In this document: positions 13,217 through 18,841 of the stretch, in pieces
Layout: each line of letters opens with the position of its first letter
Position numbering within the stretch: position 1 is the stretch's first letter
DNA from: AC-32 sp035624425
GTDB taxonomy: Bacteria > Actinomycetota > Thermoleophilia > Gaiellales > Gaiellaceae
DNA: 18,841 bases
NCBI GenBank assembly: GCA_035624425.1
Contig: DASPRN010000090.1
Location: forward strand, 1 to 18,841
Direction: 5' to 3'
Position numbers and translations under genes: made by a program
The notes under the pieces: model-generated
The model's input: the letters and a program-made list of their open reading frames with translations, nothing else
What the model was told of the DNA's origin: nothing
Databases searched by the model: none

Positions 13217-14280
13217 ACGGACGGGCCTGCCGACCGGACGTGGGCACGCGTGACCTCGGCCGGCGTCCGGCAGCCGAGCAGCTTCAGGCCGACCTCGATC
13301 TCCTCGCGCAGCAGCGCGAGCACGCGCGCCGCTCCCACTTCGCCGTCCACGGCGAGCCCCCAGAGGGCGGCCCGGCCGGTCAGCGCCGCCCGCGCGCCGA
13401 GCGCGAGCGCCTTGAGCACGTCGGTTCCGCGCCGGATGCCGCCGTCGACGAGCACCTCGACGCCCTCCCCGGCCGCCTCGGCCACCTCCGGGAGGACGTC
13501 CAGCGTCGCGGGCACGCCGTCGAGCTGCCGGCCACCGTGGTTGGAGACGACCACCGCCGCCGCGCCGTGCTCGGCCGCGAGCAGCGCGTCCTCGGCGGTG
13601 AGCACGCCCTTGAGGACGAGCGGCAGCTCACACGTCGAGCGCAGCCACTCGAGGTCGCGCCAGGTCAGGCTCGCATCGACGATCCCGCCAAGGGCGGCGT
13701 GGAAGCCCCGGCGCGCCGGTGCGACCGGCAGGTTCGGCGAGGCCAGATCGTCCGGGAGCGTGAAGGCCTCGCGGATGTCGCGCTCGCGCCGGCCGGCGAC
13801 CGGGAAGTCGACAGTGAGCATCAGGGCTCCGAACCCCGCTTCGACGACAGCCGCCAGCAGCTCCTCCGTGAAGCCGCGGTCGCGCGACCAGTAGAGCTGG
13901 AACCACTGTGGCGCGCCGGGTGCTGCGGCGGCGAGCTCGGCCGGCGTGACGCTCGCGAGCGTCGAGAGGCACATGACCGTCCGGGCGGCGGCGGCCGCCC
14001 GTGCCATCGCGAGCTCGCCGTCGGGGTGGGCGAGCCGCTGGAAGGCGGTCGGCGCGACGAGCAGCGGCATCGCGAGCTCGGTACCGAGGACGGTGGTCGC
14101 GGTCGAGACCTCGTCCACGTCCACGAGCACGCGGGGACGCAGCTCGCAGCGCGCATAGGCAGCCGCGTTGGCGTGCAGCGTCCGCTCGTCGCCGGCCCCG
14201 CCGGCGAAGTAGGCGTAAGCACCCGGGTCGAGCCGCTCCCGCGCGACCGCCTCGAAGTCGTCGACGTTGACGAGCACCAT
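13213..14280 (-). CDS. FMN-dependent alpha-hydroxyacid oxidase/dehydrogenase
   Basis: 355 residues from ATG 14280 (a TTG two codons earlier is the longest reading). The family oxidises L-2-hydroxyacids such as lactate or glycolate using FMN in a TIM barrel. Seen: AYAYFAGGAGDE (Tyr24), PLLVAPTAFQRLAHPDGE, WFQLYWSRD (Tyr130), LTVDFPVAGRRERD (Asp158), LVLKGVLTAEDA (Lys224), SNHGGRQLD (His248, the catalytic base, and Arg251), and VDGGIRRGTDVLKALALGA for FMN phosphate. All catalytic residues are present and there is no membrane segment, favouring a soluble oxidase rather than the membrane lactate dehydrogenase. Dispersed element copy A occupies its upstream region, ending six bases before the ATG. 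It is coupled to the downstream hydrolase. Confidence 0.9.
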   Translation of the reverse strand: MVLVNVDDFEAVARERLDPGAYAYFAGGAGDERTLHANAAAYARCELRPRVLVDVDEVSTATTVLGTELAMPLLVAPTAFQRLAHPDGELAMARAAAAARTVMCLSTLASVTPAELAAAAPGAPQWFQLYWSRDRGFTEELLAAVVEAGFGALMLTVDFPVAGRRERDIREAFTLPDDLASPNLPVAPARRGFHAALGGIVDASLTWRDLEWLRSTCELPLVLKGVLTAEDALLAAEHGAAAVVVSNHGGRQLDGVPATLDVLPEVAEAAGEGVEVLVDGGIRRGTDVLKALALGARAALTGRAALWGLAVDGEVGAARVLALLREEIEVGLKLLGCRTPAEVTRAHVRSAGPSV

Positions 14281-14286
14281 CAGCAA

Positions 14287-14357
14287 GGCGCCGCTTGCGG
14301 CGCCGACTTCAGGACGGGCGAGCCACGCTCGCTCGTCCGTCTGAAAAGACCGGTCGA
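14287..14357 (+). repeat. Dispersed two-hairpin element, copy A
   Basis: 71 bases. Given on the strand with the G(CUUG)C loop: hairpin 2 GGCGCCG-CTTG-CGGCGCC, then hairpin 1 with stem GACGG-G-CGAGC / GCTCG-T-CCGTC, then the box GAAAAGACCGGTCGA. Identical to copy C at 59 of 71 positions without gaps (hand count). It lies between the histidine kinase stop and the oxidase start, in the opposite orientation to copies B and C. Confidence 0.8.
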
Positions 14358-14373
14358 ACCGTTTCGATCCACC

Positions 14374-14955
14374 CTACGATCCCGCCACCAGGCCGATTCG
14401 AAGAGTCTCGTCGTCGAGCTCGACCGAGCCGCCCTGCGCGCGCAGGAGCCGGACCGCCACCGCCGCACCGAGGTCTCGAAGGTCCTCGCCGAGAAGGACC
14501 GGCGCCGAGGCCGGCGTCACCTGCGAGAGCTCGAGCGACGTGCCGCGTGCGCTCAGCCGTACCCGCTCGAGCCCGCCGTGCCGAAGGGCGCAGCGTGCGA
14601 GGGCGGCGACCGCCCGCTTGGTCGCGTCGGCATCGAGCTCCACCTGAGCGCCGTCGCCGTCGACCTCGACCCGCTCCTCGCCGAGCCGGTCCGCGGCCGC
14701 CCGCACGAGCTCCAGTGTGTCCACCTCCTTGCGCACCGGCTCGTATCGGCCCGCCTCGATCCGCGCGCCGAGCGCGAGCTCGTCGACCAGGTCGGCGATC
14801 TGGCGTGAGGCCGTGTCGATCATCTCCAGGTAGCGCTCCGCCGGCTCCTCGAGCTCGCTCGTGCGGACCAGCGTCTGCGCGAACCCGTGCACCGTTGCCA
14901 GCGGCGTGCGCAGGTCGTGGCACGCGAGCAGGACGAGGCGGGCGAAGTCGGTCAT
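14374..14955 (-). CDS. Minimal histidine kinase with degenerate ATPase domain
   Basis: 193 residues from ATG 14955. The protein starts almost at the HisKA helix: ACHDLRTPLATVHGFAQTL contains the H-box (His13) and the dimerisation helices run to about residue 70. A HATPase-like region follows (about 80-190) but the signature boxes are eroded: ALARCALRHGG sits where NLLxNAxKHG is expected (the N-box Asn is Cys), and no DxGxG G1 box is seen before DLGAAVAVRLLRAQGGSVEL. It may still accept or pass phosphate but probably cannot bind ATP normally. There is no sensor, no membrane segment and no response regulator nearby. Any reading that extends it upstream would translate repeat copy B, so the short start is preferred. 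It is flanked by repeat copies A and B in inverted orientation. Confidence 0.75.
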   Translation of the reverse strand: MTDFARLVLLACHDLRTPLATVHGFAQTLVRTSELEEPAERYLEMIDTASRQIADLVDELALGARIEAGRYEPVRKEVDTLELVRAAADRLGEERVEVDGDGAQVELDADATKRAVAALARCALRHGGLERVRLSARGTSLELSQVTPASAPVLLGEDLRDLGAAVAVRLLRAQGGSVELDDETLRIGLVAGS

Positions 14956-14982
14956 CCGGCCGCCATTCTCACGGACGGCGCG

Positions 14983-15052
14983 TCGACCGGTCATTTCCGA
15001 CGGGCGTACGAGCAGCGCTCGCACGCCTGATGGCGGCACCGCAAGCGGTGCC
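14983..15052 (-). repeat. Dispersed two-hairpin element, copy B
   Basis: 70 bases, read on the minus strand: hairpin 2 GGCACCG-CTTG-CGGTGCC, hairpin 1 GGCGT-G-CGAGC / GCTCG-T-ACGCC with a GCT loop, then GAAATGACCGGTCGA. It aligns to copy C with 13 differences and one single-base gap (hand count). It lies in the divergent gap between the histidine kinase (start 14955) and the GTP cyclohydrolase (start 15081), and would be in the leader of the kinase. Confidence 0.8.
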
Positions 15053-15080
15053 TAGAGGAGGTGTTGTTAGCTTTGGGGCG

Positions 15081-16055
15081 ATGGGCGAGTCCCGCGAGCT
15101 TCTAACACATGACCTCCAGGCGTCGCCGTCCGAGGTGCCGCTCGCGCTCTCGCGGGCCGGCGTCGGCGGCGTCCAGAAGGCGATCCGGATCCGCCATGGC
15201 GAGACCGAGAAGCTGATCGCCGCCGAGATCGACTGCACCGTCGACCTCGAGCAGTCGCGCAAGGGCGTGCACATGTCCCGCTTCCCCGAGCTGTTCGAGG
15301 AGGCGATCGAGCAGGTCGTGATCGGCGAGGCGCTGCTGGTCGAGCAGCTCGCCGAGCACATCGCCGCGCATATCGTCGAGCGCCAGCGCGCGCTCCGGGC
15401 CGAGGTGCGCATCCACGCGCGCTACCCGGTCGAGCACGAGACCCCGGTGACCGCGCTGCCGACCCAGGAGATGGTCTCGCTGATCGGCCTCGCAGCCGCT
15501 TCAGCCGAGCGCACCCGCCGGCTCGTCGGCGTCGAGGCGAGCGGGATCAACGCCTGCCCGTGCGCCCAGGGGCTCGTCCGCGAGCGGGCGGCGGAGCGGC
15601 TCGGCGAGGCGGGCTTCGACGAGCTGGACGTCGAGCGGATCCTCGAGCTCGTGCCGCTCGCGACGCACAACCAGCGCGGGCGCGGAACGCTGTTCCTCGG
15701 CACCGAGACGGCCGTGAACGCGGAGGAGCTCGTGCGCATCGTCGAGGGCTCGATGAGCTCGCCGGTCTACGAGCTGTTGAAGCGGCCGGACGAGCTGTTC
15801 GTCGTCGAGCACGCGCACCTGCAGCCGCGATTCGTCGAGGACTCGGTGCGGATCGCGCTTCGTGACGCGCTCGCCGCCTATCCCGGCCTCGCCGACGGTG
15901 ACTTCCTGCTCTCGCGCCAGGTGAACCTGGAGACGATCCACTCGCACGACGTGATCGCCGAGCGCTACGGCACCGCGGGCGAGCTGCGGGCCGAGCTCGA
16001 CGGCGGCGGCCCAGCCGAGCACCACACCGAGCTGCACGACTGGCTCAGCGCGTAG
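15081..16055 (+). CDS. folE2: GTP cyclohydrolase IB (MptA/FolE2, COG1469)
   Basis: 324 residues from ATG 15081. It opens the imidazole ring of GTP, the first step of pterin/folate-type cofactor synthesis, in place of the unrelated FolE. Seen: DCTVDLEQSRKGVHMSRFPE near residues 51-70, GINACPCAQ (Cys159, Cys161), ATHNQRGRGTLF (His196), VVEHAHLQPRFVEDSVR (Glu243, His246), and SRQVNLETIHSHDV at the end. The active-site Cys, Glu and His metal ligands are present. The archaeal-looking CTVDLEQSRKG block leaves open whether the product is the cyclic phosphate (MptA) or dihydroneopterin triphosphate (FolE2). An AGGAGG lies 21 bases upstream, too far for normal initiation, so the start is chosen by the conserved N-terminus. 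Convergent overlap of 11 bases with plsY. Confidence 0.92.
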   Translation: MGESRELLTHDLQASPSEVPLALSRAGVGGVQKAIRIRHGETEKLIAAEIDCTVDLEQSRKGVHMSRFPELFEEAIEQVVIGEALLVEQLAEHIAAHIVERQRALRAEVRIHARYPVEHETPVTALPTQEMVSLIGLAAASAERTRRLVGVEASGINACPCAQGLVRERAAERLGEAGFDELDVERILELVPLATHNQRGRGTLFLGTETAVNAEELVRIVEGSMSSPVYELLKRPDELFVVEHAHLQPRFVEDSVRIALRDALAAYPGLADGDFLLSRQVNLETIHSHDVIAERYGTAGELRAELDGGGPAEHHTELHDWLSA

Positions 16056-16659
16056 CGGGCTTCCTGAACTGGAAGCGGGTCTCGGTCCCGCTGCGCAAGC
16101 GGGCGATGTTCGAGCGGTGAAGGACGAGCACCGCGACGGCGGCGGCCCCGGCGAAGACGTCGACCGGCCAGGGCTCGCCGAGCGCGACCGAGGCCACCGG
16201 GAGCGAGAGCGCCGCGGCGATCGAGGCGACCGAGGCGTAGCGGCAGAGCGCGAAGACGACGATCCAGACGGCAGCGCCGATCCCGCCGACGATCGGTGCC
16301 ACGCCGAAGAACGCGCCGCCGCAGGTCGCGACCACCTTCCCGCCGCGCGCGAAGCCCATGAACAGTGGCCGCCAGTGCCCGAGCATCGCCGCGCCGCCCG
16401 CCAGCACCCCGGCCAGGTGGCCGACGTAGATCGTCGCCAGCAGCGCCGGGACGAACCCCTTTGCGAAGTCGAGCGCCATCACGGGGACCCCGAGCTTCGC
16501 GCCGTACGTCCGCCAGACGTTCGTCGCGCCGATGTTGCCGCTGCCGGTCTTGCGGATGTCCTCGTGGCGGAAGATCCGAACGAGCCAGTAGCCGCTTGGA
16601 ATGCTGCCGGCCAGGTAGCCGCCGAGGACGAACAGCGTGGTGGCGAGGGTGTCGCTCAT
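16045..16659 (-). CDS. plsY: Glycerol-3-phosphate acyltransferase PlsY
   Basis: 204 residues from ATG 16659. PlsY transfers the acyl group of acyl-phosphate to glycerol-3-phosphate, the first step of phospholipid synthesis, in the cytoplasmic membrane. The three conserved loops are present: GYLAGSIPSGYWLVR (15-28), KTGSGNIGATNVWRTYG (37-53), and GHWRPLFMGFARGGKVVAT (94-112). Hydrophobic segments lie near 5-23, 56-78, 81-96, 112-137, 142-160 and 165-182. The usual GGKGVAT reads GGKVVAT here, a minor change in the third loop. The length is normal for the family. Dispersed element copy C sits 32 bases above the start and would be in its leader if transcribed from the superoxide dismutase side. 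Confidence 0.93.
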   Translation of the reverse strand: MSDTLATTLFVLGGYLAGSIPSGYWLVRIFRHEDIRKTGSGNIGATNVWRTYGAKLGVPVMALDFAKGFVPALLATIYVGHLAGVLAGGAAMLGHWRPLFMGFARGGKVVATCGGAFFGVAPIVGGIGAAVWIVVFALCRYASVASIAAALSLPVASVALGEPWPVDVFAGAAAVAVLVLHRSNIARLRSGTETRFQFRKPATR

Positions 16660-16690
16660 CTCACAACCCCCACTCCTACCGCTCGAAGTG

Positions 16691-16761
16691 TCGACCGGTC
16701 ATTTCAGACGGATGCGCGAGCAAAGCCCGCACGTCCTGAGGTCGGCATCGCAAGCGACGCC
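16691..16761 (-). repeat. Dispersed two-hairpin element, copy C
   Basis: 71 bases, read on the minus strand: hairpin 2 GGCGTCG-CTTG-CGATGCC (one G-U), hairpin 1 GGACGTGCGGGC / GCTCGCGCATCC with a TTT loop (one mismatch, two G-U), then GAAATGACCGGTCGA. It begins at the base right after the TGA of the first superoxide dismutase gene and fills most of the gap to plsY. Confidence 0.8.
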
Positions 16762-17376
16762 TCAGATCTGGTACGCGCCCACCCAGCCGTTGACGGCGTC
16801 CCAGTCCAGGTTGTGGAAGAACGCGTCGATGTACGAGGCGCGGTCGGTCTGGTAGTCGAGGAAGTAGGCGTGCTCGTAGACGTCGAGGGCGACCAGCGGG
16901 GTGGCATTCCAGATCGGGAAGGTGTTCTGGGCGTCGCCGACGTAGTTGAAGAGCTTGGCCTCGTCCCAGTCGTAGGCCGTCCACGCCCAGCCGCGGCCGG
17001 CCATCCCGGTCGCCTTGAGGTCGGCGCGCCAGCCGGCGACCGAGCCGAAGTCGCGCACGATCAGATCGCGGATCGCCCCGTCGGGATCGCCGCCCCCGCC
17101 GCCGAGGTGCCCGAAGTAGATCTCGTGGTTCTTGATCCCGCCGAGGGCGAAGCTGAGCTCGACCTTCAGCGCCCGCACCTCGGAGTAGACCTGGTTCGCG
17201 GCGGCGAGGTCGATCTCGGCCAGCGCGGCCATGATCTCGTTGCGCTTGTTGACGTAGCCTTCGTAGAGCTTGTAGTGCGCCTCGACCGTCTCGCGCGAGA
17301 TGCCGTCAAGCTCGAGCAGCGCGGGCTTCAGCTCGCGGGCGGTGATCTCCTCGTGGTTGAAGGCCAGCGTTGCCAC
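16762..17376 (-). CDS. Divergent Fe/Mn-family superoxide dismutase
   Basis: 204 residues from a GTG at 17376, chosen because AAAGGAG lies seven bases upstream. It removes superoxide with a redox metal. The four metal ligands are kept: the His in VEAHYKLYEGYVN, NHEIYFGHL, and Asp and His in LDVYEHAYFLDYQ; the gateway Tyr is in GYVNK. The rest differs strongly from classical enzymes: the usual HHDKHHQ is HYKLYEG, and a GGGGG loop follows GHL. Gly in ALGGIKNH and Gln in DAQNTF are the outer-sphere pair typical of the Mn form, but metal choice is inference. It faces away from a classical dismutase gene across 117 bases. Element copy C begins at its stop codon. Confidence 0.88.
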   Translation of the reverse strand: MATLAFNHEEITARELKPALLELDGISRETVEAHYKLYEGYVNKRNEIMAALAEIDLAAANQVYSEVRALKVELSFALGGIKNHEIYFGHLGGGGGDPDGAIRDLIVRDFGSVAGWRADLKATGMAGRGWAWTAYDWDEAKLFNYVGDAQNTFPIWNATPLVALDVYEHAYFLDYQTDRASYIDAFFHNLDWDAVNGWVGAYQI

Positions 17377-17493
17377 GGCAGCTCCTTTCGGTCGGAGGGA
17401 CGCGTGAGCATAACCCGCGTTCTCGACACGAGGAGCCTGCCGAGGCAGCCCAAAGGCGGTAGCCTCGCCAGGACAGCGGAGAAAGGAACGTAC
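17377..17493. promoter_or_regulatory. Divergent control region between two superoxide dismutase genes
   Basis: 117 non-coding bases between two opposite starts. On the minus strand TATGCT (17407-17412) is a reasonable -10 box 30 bases above the first dismutase, without a good -35. Small dyads are CTCG-ACA-CGAG (17422-17432) and CTGC-CGAG-GCAG. On the plus side AAAGGA precedes the second dismutase. Shared redox or metal control is plausible but no known operator was recognised. Confidence 0.45.
17442..17466 (+). other. Nested hairpin in leader of second superoxide dismutase
   Basis: GAGGC-A-GCC-CAAA-GGC-GGTA-GCCTC forms an inner three-pair and outer five-pair stem, ending 27 bases before the ATG at 17494. 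It could influence mRNA stability or translation; nothing else supports it. Confidence 0.3.
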
Positions 17494-18123
17494 ATGGCAT
17501 TCGAGCTTCCCCCTCTTCCGTACGACTACGACGCGCTCGAGCCCCACATCGACGAGCAGACGATGCGCGTCCACCACGACAAGCACCACCAGGCGTACGT
17601 GGACAACGCGAACGCGGCGCTCGAAGGCACGCCGCTGGCCGACAAGCCGGTCGAGAACGTGCTCACGAACCTCGAGTCGCTGCCCGAGGACAAGCAGATG
17701 GCCGTGCGCAACAACGCGGGCGGGCACGTGAACCACTCGCTCTTCTGGGAGATCATGGGCCCGGACGGCGGCGGCGCGCCGACGGGTGAGCTGGCCGCAG
17801 CGATCAACGACCTCTGGGGCGGCTTCGACGAGCTGAAGAAGGCGATCAACGACGGCGGCGTCAAGCGCTTCGGCTCGGGCTGGACCTGGCTCGTGCACGA
17901 CGGGACCGGCCTCTCGCTCTACTCGACGCCGAACCAGGACTCGCCGCTCCTGAACGACGACGTGCCGATCCTCGGCATCGACGTCTGGGAGCACGCCTAC
18001 TACCTCCAGTACCAGAACCGGCGGCCCGACTACCTCGAGGCCTGGTGGAACGTCGTCAACTGGGACGCCGTCGCCAAGCGCTTCGACCAGGCGGTCGCCG
18101 AGCTTGGCGCGGCCGCGACATAA
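17494..18123 (+). CDS. sodA: Classical Mn/Fe superoxide dismutase
   Basis: 209 residues from ATG 17494 with AAAGGA seven bases upstream. It begins FELPPLPYDYDALEPHID and has all hallmark blocks: VHHDKHHQAYV with the first His ligand, NNAGGHVNHSLFW with the second, NQDSPL, and DVWEHAYYLQYQNRRPDYL with Asp and His ligands. Gly in NNAGGH together with Gln in NQDSPL matches the Mn-specific outer sphere. The length and order are as in E. coli SodA. No export signal, so cytoplasmic. Its 3' end overlaps the start of the SDR gene by 20 bases, which implies co-expression. Confidence 0.94.
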   Translation: MAFELPPLPYDYDALEPHIDEQTMRVHHDKHHQAYVDNANAALEGTPLADKPVENVLTNLESLPEDKQMAVRNNAGGHVNHSLFWEIMGPDGGGAPTGELAAAINDLWGGFDELKKAINDGGVKRFGSGWTWLVHDGTGLSLYSTPNQDSPLLNDDVPILGIDVWEHAYYLQYQNRRPDYLEAWWNVVNWDAVAKRFDQAVAELGAAAT

Positions 18124-18778
18124 CGCGCTCGTCACCGGGGGCACAGGCCGGATCGGCTCGGCGATCGCCGCGCGGCTGGAGCGCGACGGCTGGACCGTCT
18201 TCGCGGCGGGCCGCGCCGACGGCGACGTGGCCGAGGTCGAGCAGGCACGCGCGCTCGTGGAGCGGGCGGCCGAGAAGCTCGGCGGGCTCGACCTCCTCGT
18301 CAACGCCGCCGGGGAGGGGTTCGCGCCCGGCGAGGTGGACGAGCTGACGGAGGCCGACTGGGACGCCGCCTTCGGCGCGACCGCGAAGGGGAGCTTCTTC
18401 GTCAGCCAGGCGGCCGCGCCGCACCTCCGGGCCTCGGAGGGCTGCATCGTCATGATCGAGGACGTGGCCGCCTACGAGCCGTGGCCGTCGTTCGCCGCTC
18501 ACTCCGCGGCCAAGGCGGCCCAGGCGATGCTGACCCGGGTGCTCGCCCGCGCGCTCGCGCCGGAGGTACGCGTCTGCGGCGTCGCGCCTGGCCCGGCCGC
18601 GGTCGAGCCCGGCCAGGAGGAGCGCCGCGCCGCCGAGACGCTGCTCGGCCGGGTCGGCTCGCCCGAAGACGTGGCCGAGGCCGTCGCCTACCTGGCCGGT
18701 GCGCGCTTCGTCACCGGGGCTACCCTCGTCGTCGACGGGGGCCGATTGCTCCAATCCATGCGGCCCGGACGACCGTAA
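18104..18778 (+). CDS. Short-chain dehydrogenase/reductase, pteridine-reductase-like active site
   Basis: 224 residues from a TTG at 18104 inside the end of sodA; no later start preserves the cofactor motif. Seen: TGGTGRIG (11-18) for NAD(P), with Arg before IG as in PTR1/FolM proteins, LVNAAG (65-70), and VTGATLVVDGG near the end. The catalytic set is unusual: the usual Ser position is Asp120 (MIED), the Tyr is His133 (AAHSAAK), Lys137 is kept, and the NxKG Asn is replaced (GATAKG). Asp at the Ser position, 13 before the Tyr position and 17 before the Lys, is the PTR1 arrangement; His for Tyr is a further change. It may be a pterin/folate reductase or a non-classical SDR. The folE2 gene is 2 kb upstream. 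Confidence 0.82.
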   Translation: MARPRHNALVTGGTGRIGSAIAARLERDGWTVFAAGRADGDVAEVEQARALVERAAEKLGGLDLLVNAAGEGFAPGEVDELTEADWDAAFGATAKGSFFVSQAAAPHLRASEGCIVMIEDVAAYEPWPSFAAHSAAKAAQAMLTRVLARALAPEVRVCGVAPGPAAVEPGQEERRAAETLLGRVGSPEDVAEAVAYLAGARFVTGATLVVDGGRLLQSMRPGRP

Positions 18779-18787
18779 GACGATGGA

Positions 18788-18841
18788 ATGGAAATCGCAC
18801 TCGAAACACCCTTCCGGTTGCCCCGGCCGTCCGGAGCCGCG
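18788..18841 (+). CDS. Start of a further gene, truncated by window end
   Basis: ATG 18788 opens a frame, MEIALETPFRLPRPSGAA, that runs to the edge. The composition looks like a protein N-terminus and it follows the SDR stop by nine bases on the same strand. A second ATG at 18783 in another frame also stays open, so the choice is tentative. No family can be assigned from 18 residues. Confidence 0.35.
   Translation, partial: MEIALETPFRLPRPSGAA

Noticed and set aside
14956..15039. N-terminal extension of the histidine kinase to 15039
   Set aside because: These codons translate repeat copy B and have no similarity to a sensor; MTDFARL at 14955 is the sensible start.
15061..15105. 14-codon leader peptide (GTG, directly after AGGAGG) before folE2
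   Set aside because: The Shine-Dalgarno sequence abuts the start with no spacer and the peptide shows no attenuator pattern; chance is as likely.
16080..16110. GCGCAAGCGGG in plsY as a fourth repeat copy
   Set aside because: Only the short apex matches, inside coding sequence, with none of the flanking stems.
14287..16761. CRISPR array or tandem repeat
   Set aside because: The three copies are hundreds of bases apart, in both orientations, with genes between; no regular spacers.
14287..16761. Intrinsic terminators as the whole explanation for the element
   Set aside because: The conserved end box GAAAWGACCGGTCGA, two hairpins in fixed order and lack of a T-run do not fit simple terminators, and copy A is antisense to the genes around it.

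Overview
This is chromosomal DNA with very high G+C (clearly above 65 % by eye). Genes are densely packed, several starts are GTG or TTG, and most gaps are under 130 bases. The gene content suggests an actinomycetote, most likely of the deep-branching Thermoleophilia/Gaiellales/Solirubrobacter kind: an RpoD-type sigma factor with a short N-terminus, a COG1469 (MptA/FolE2) GTP cyclohydrolase, DUF4389, and a Rhizobium etli-type asparaginase. The taxonomic call is inference. No phage genes, insertion sequences, tRNA, rRNA or CRISPR were seen, so this reads as ordinary chromosome rather than an island.

Layout, left to right. (1) 1-3996: a truncated zinc alcohol dehydrogenase on the minus strand, a duplicated DUF4389 membrane protein, then three putative cell-wall enzymes (a class-A-beta-lactamase-fold serine hydrolase, an M15 D,D-peptidase-like protein and a YkuD L,D-transpeptidase), and a small GAF protein. 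(2) 4012-8288: a divergent pair of large membrane proteins, an alkaline-phosphatase/sulfatase-superfamily enzyme and a GT39-like glycosyltransferase, plausibly acting on an envelope glycopolymer. (3) 8314-11034, all minus: a VOC protein, the principal-type sigma factor with a strong hairpin at its stop codon, and an asparaginase. (4) 11049-14280: a Fpg/MutM-type DNA glycosylase translationally coupled (ATGA) to an ankyrin-repeat protein, facing a minus-strand pair (FMN-dependent 2-hydroxyacid oxidase coupled by ATGA to an alpha/beta hydrolase). (5) 14287-16761: a very small histidine kinase with a degenerate ATPase domain, GTP cyclohydrolase IB, and PlsY. (6) 16762-18778: two divergently transcribed Fe/Mn superoxide dismutases, the second overlapping a pteridine-reductase-like SDR. 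The start of one more gene runs off the right edge.

The most unusual signal is a dispersed intergenic element of about 71 bases, present three times within 2.5 kb (14287-14357, 14983-15052, 16691-16761). Each copy folds into two hairpins. The stems differ between copies in ways that keep pairing, and one strand is consistently better paired (G-U wobbles and a G(CUUG)C tetraloop). Two copies flank the small histidine kinase as inverted repeats. The third fills the gap between the first superoxide dismutase and plsY. It looks like an undescribed REP/MITE-like or structured-RNA family.
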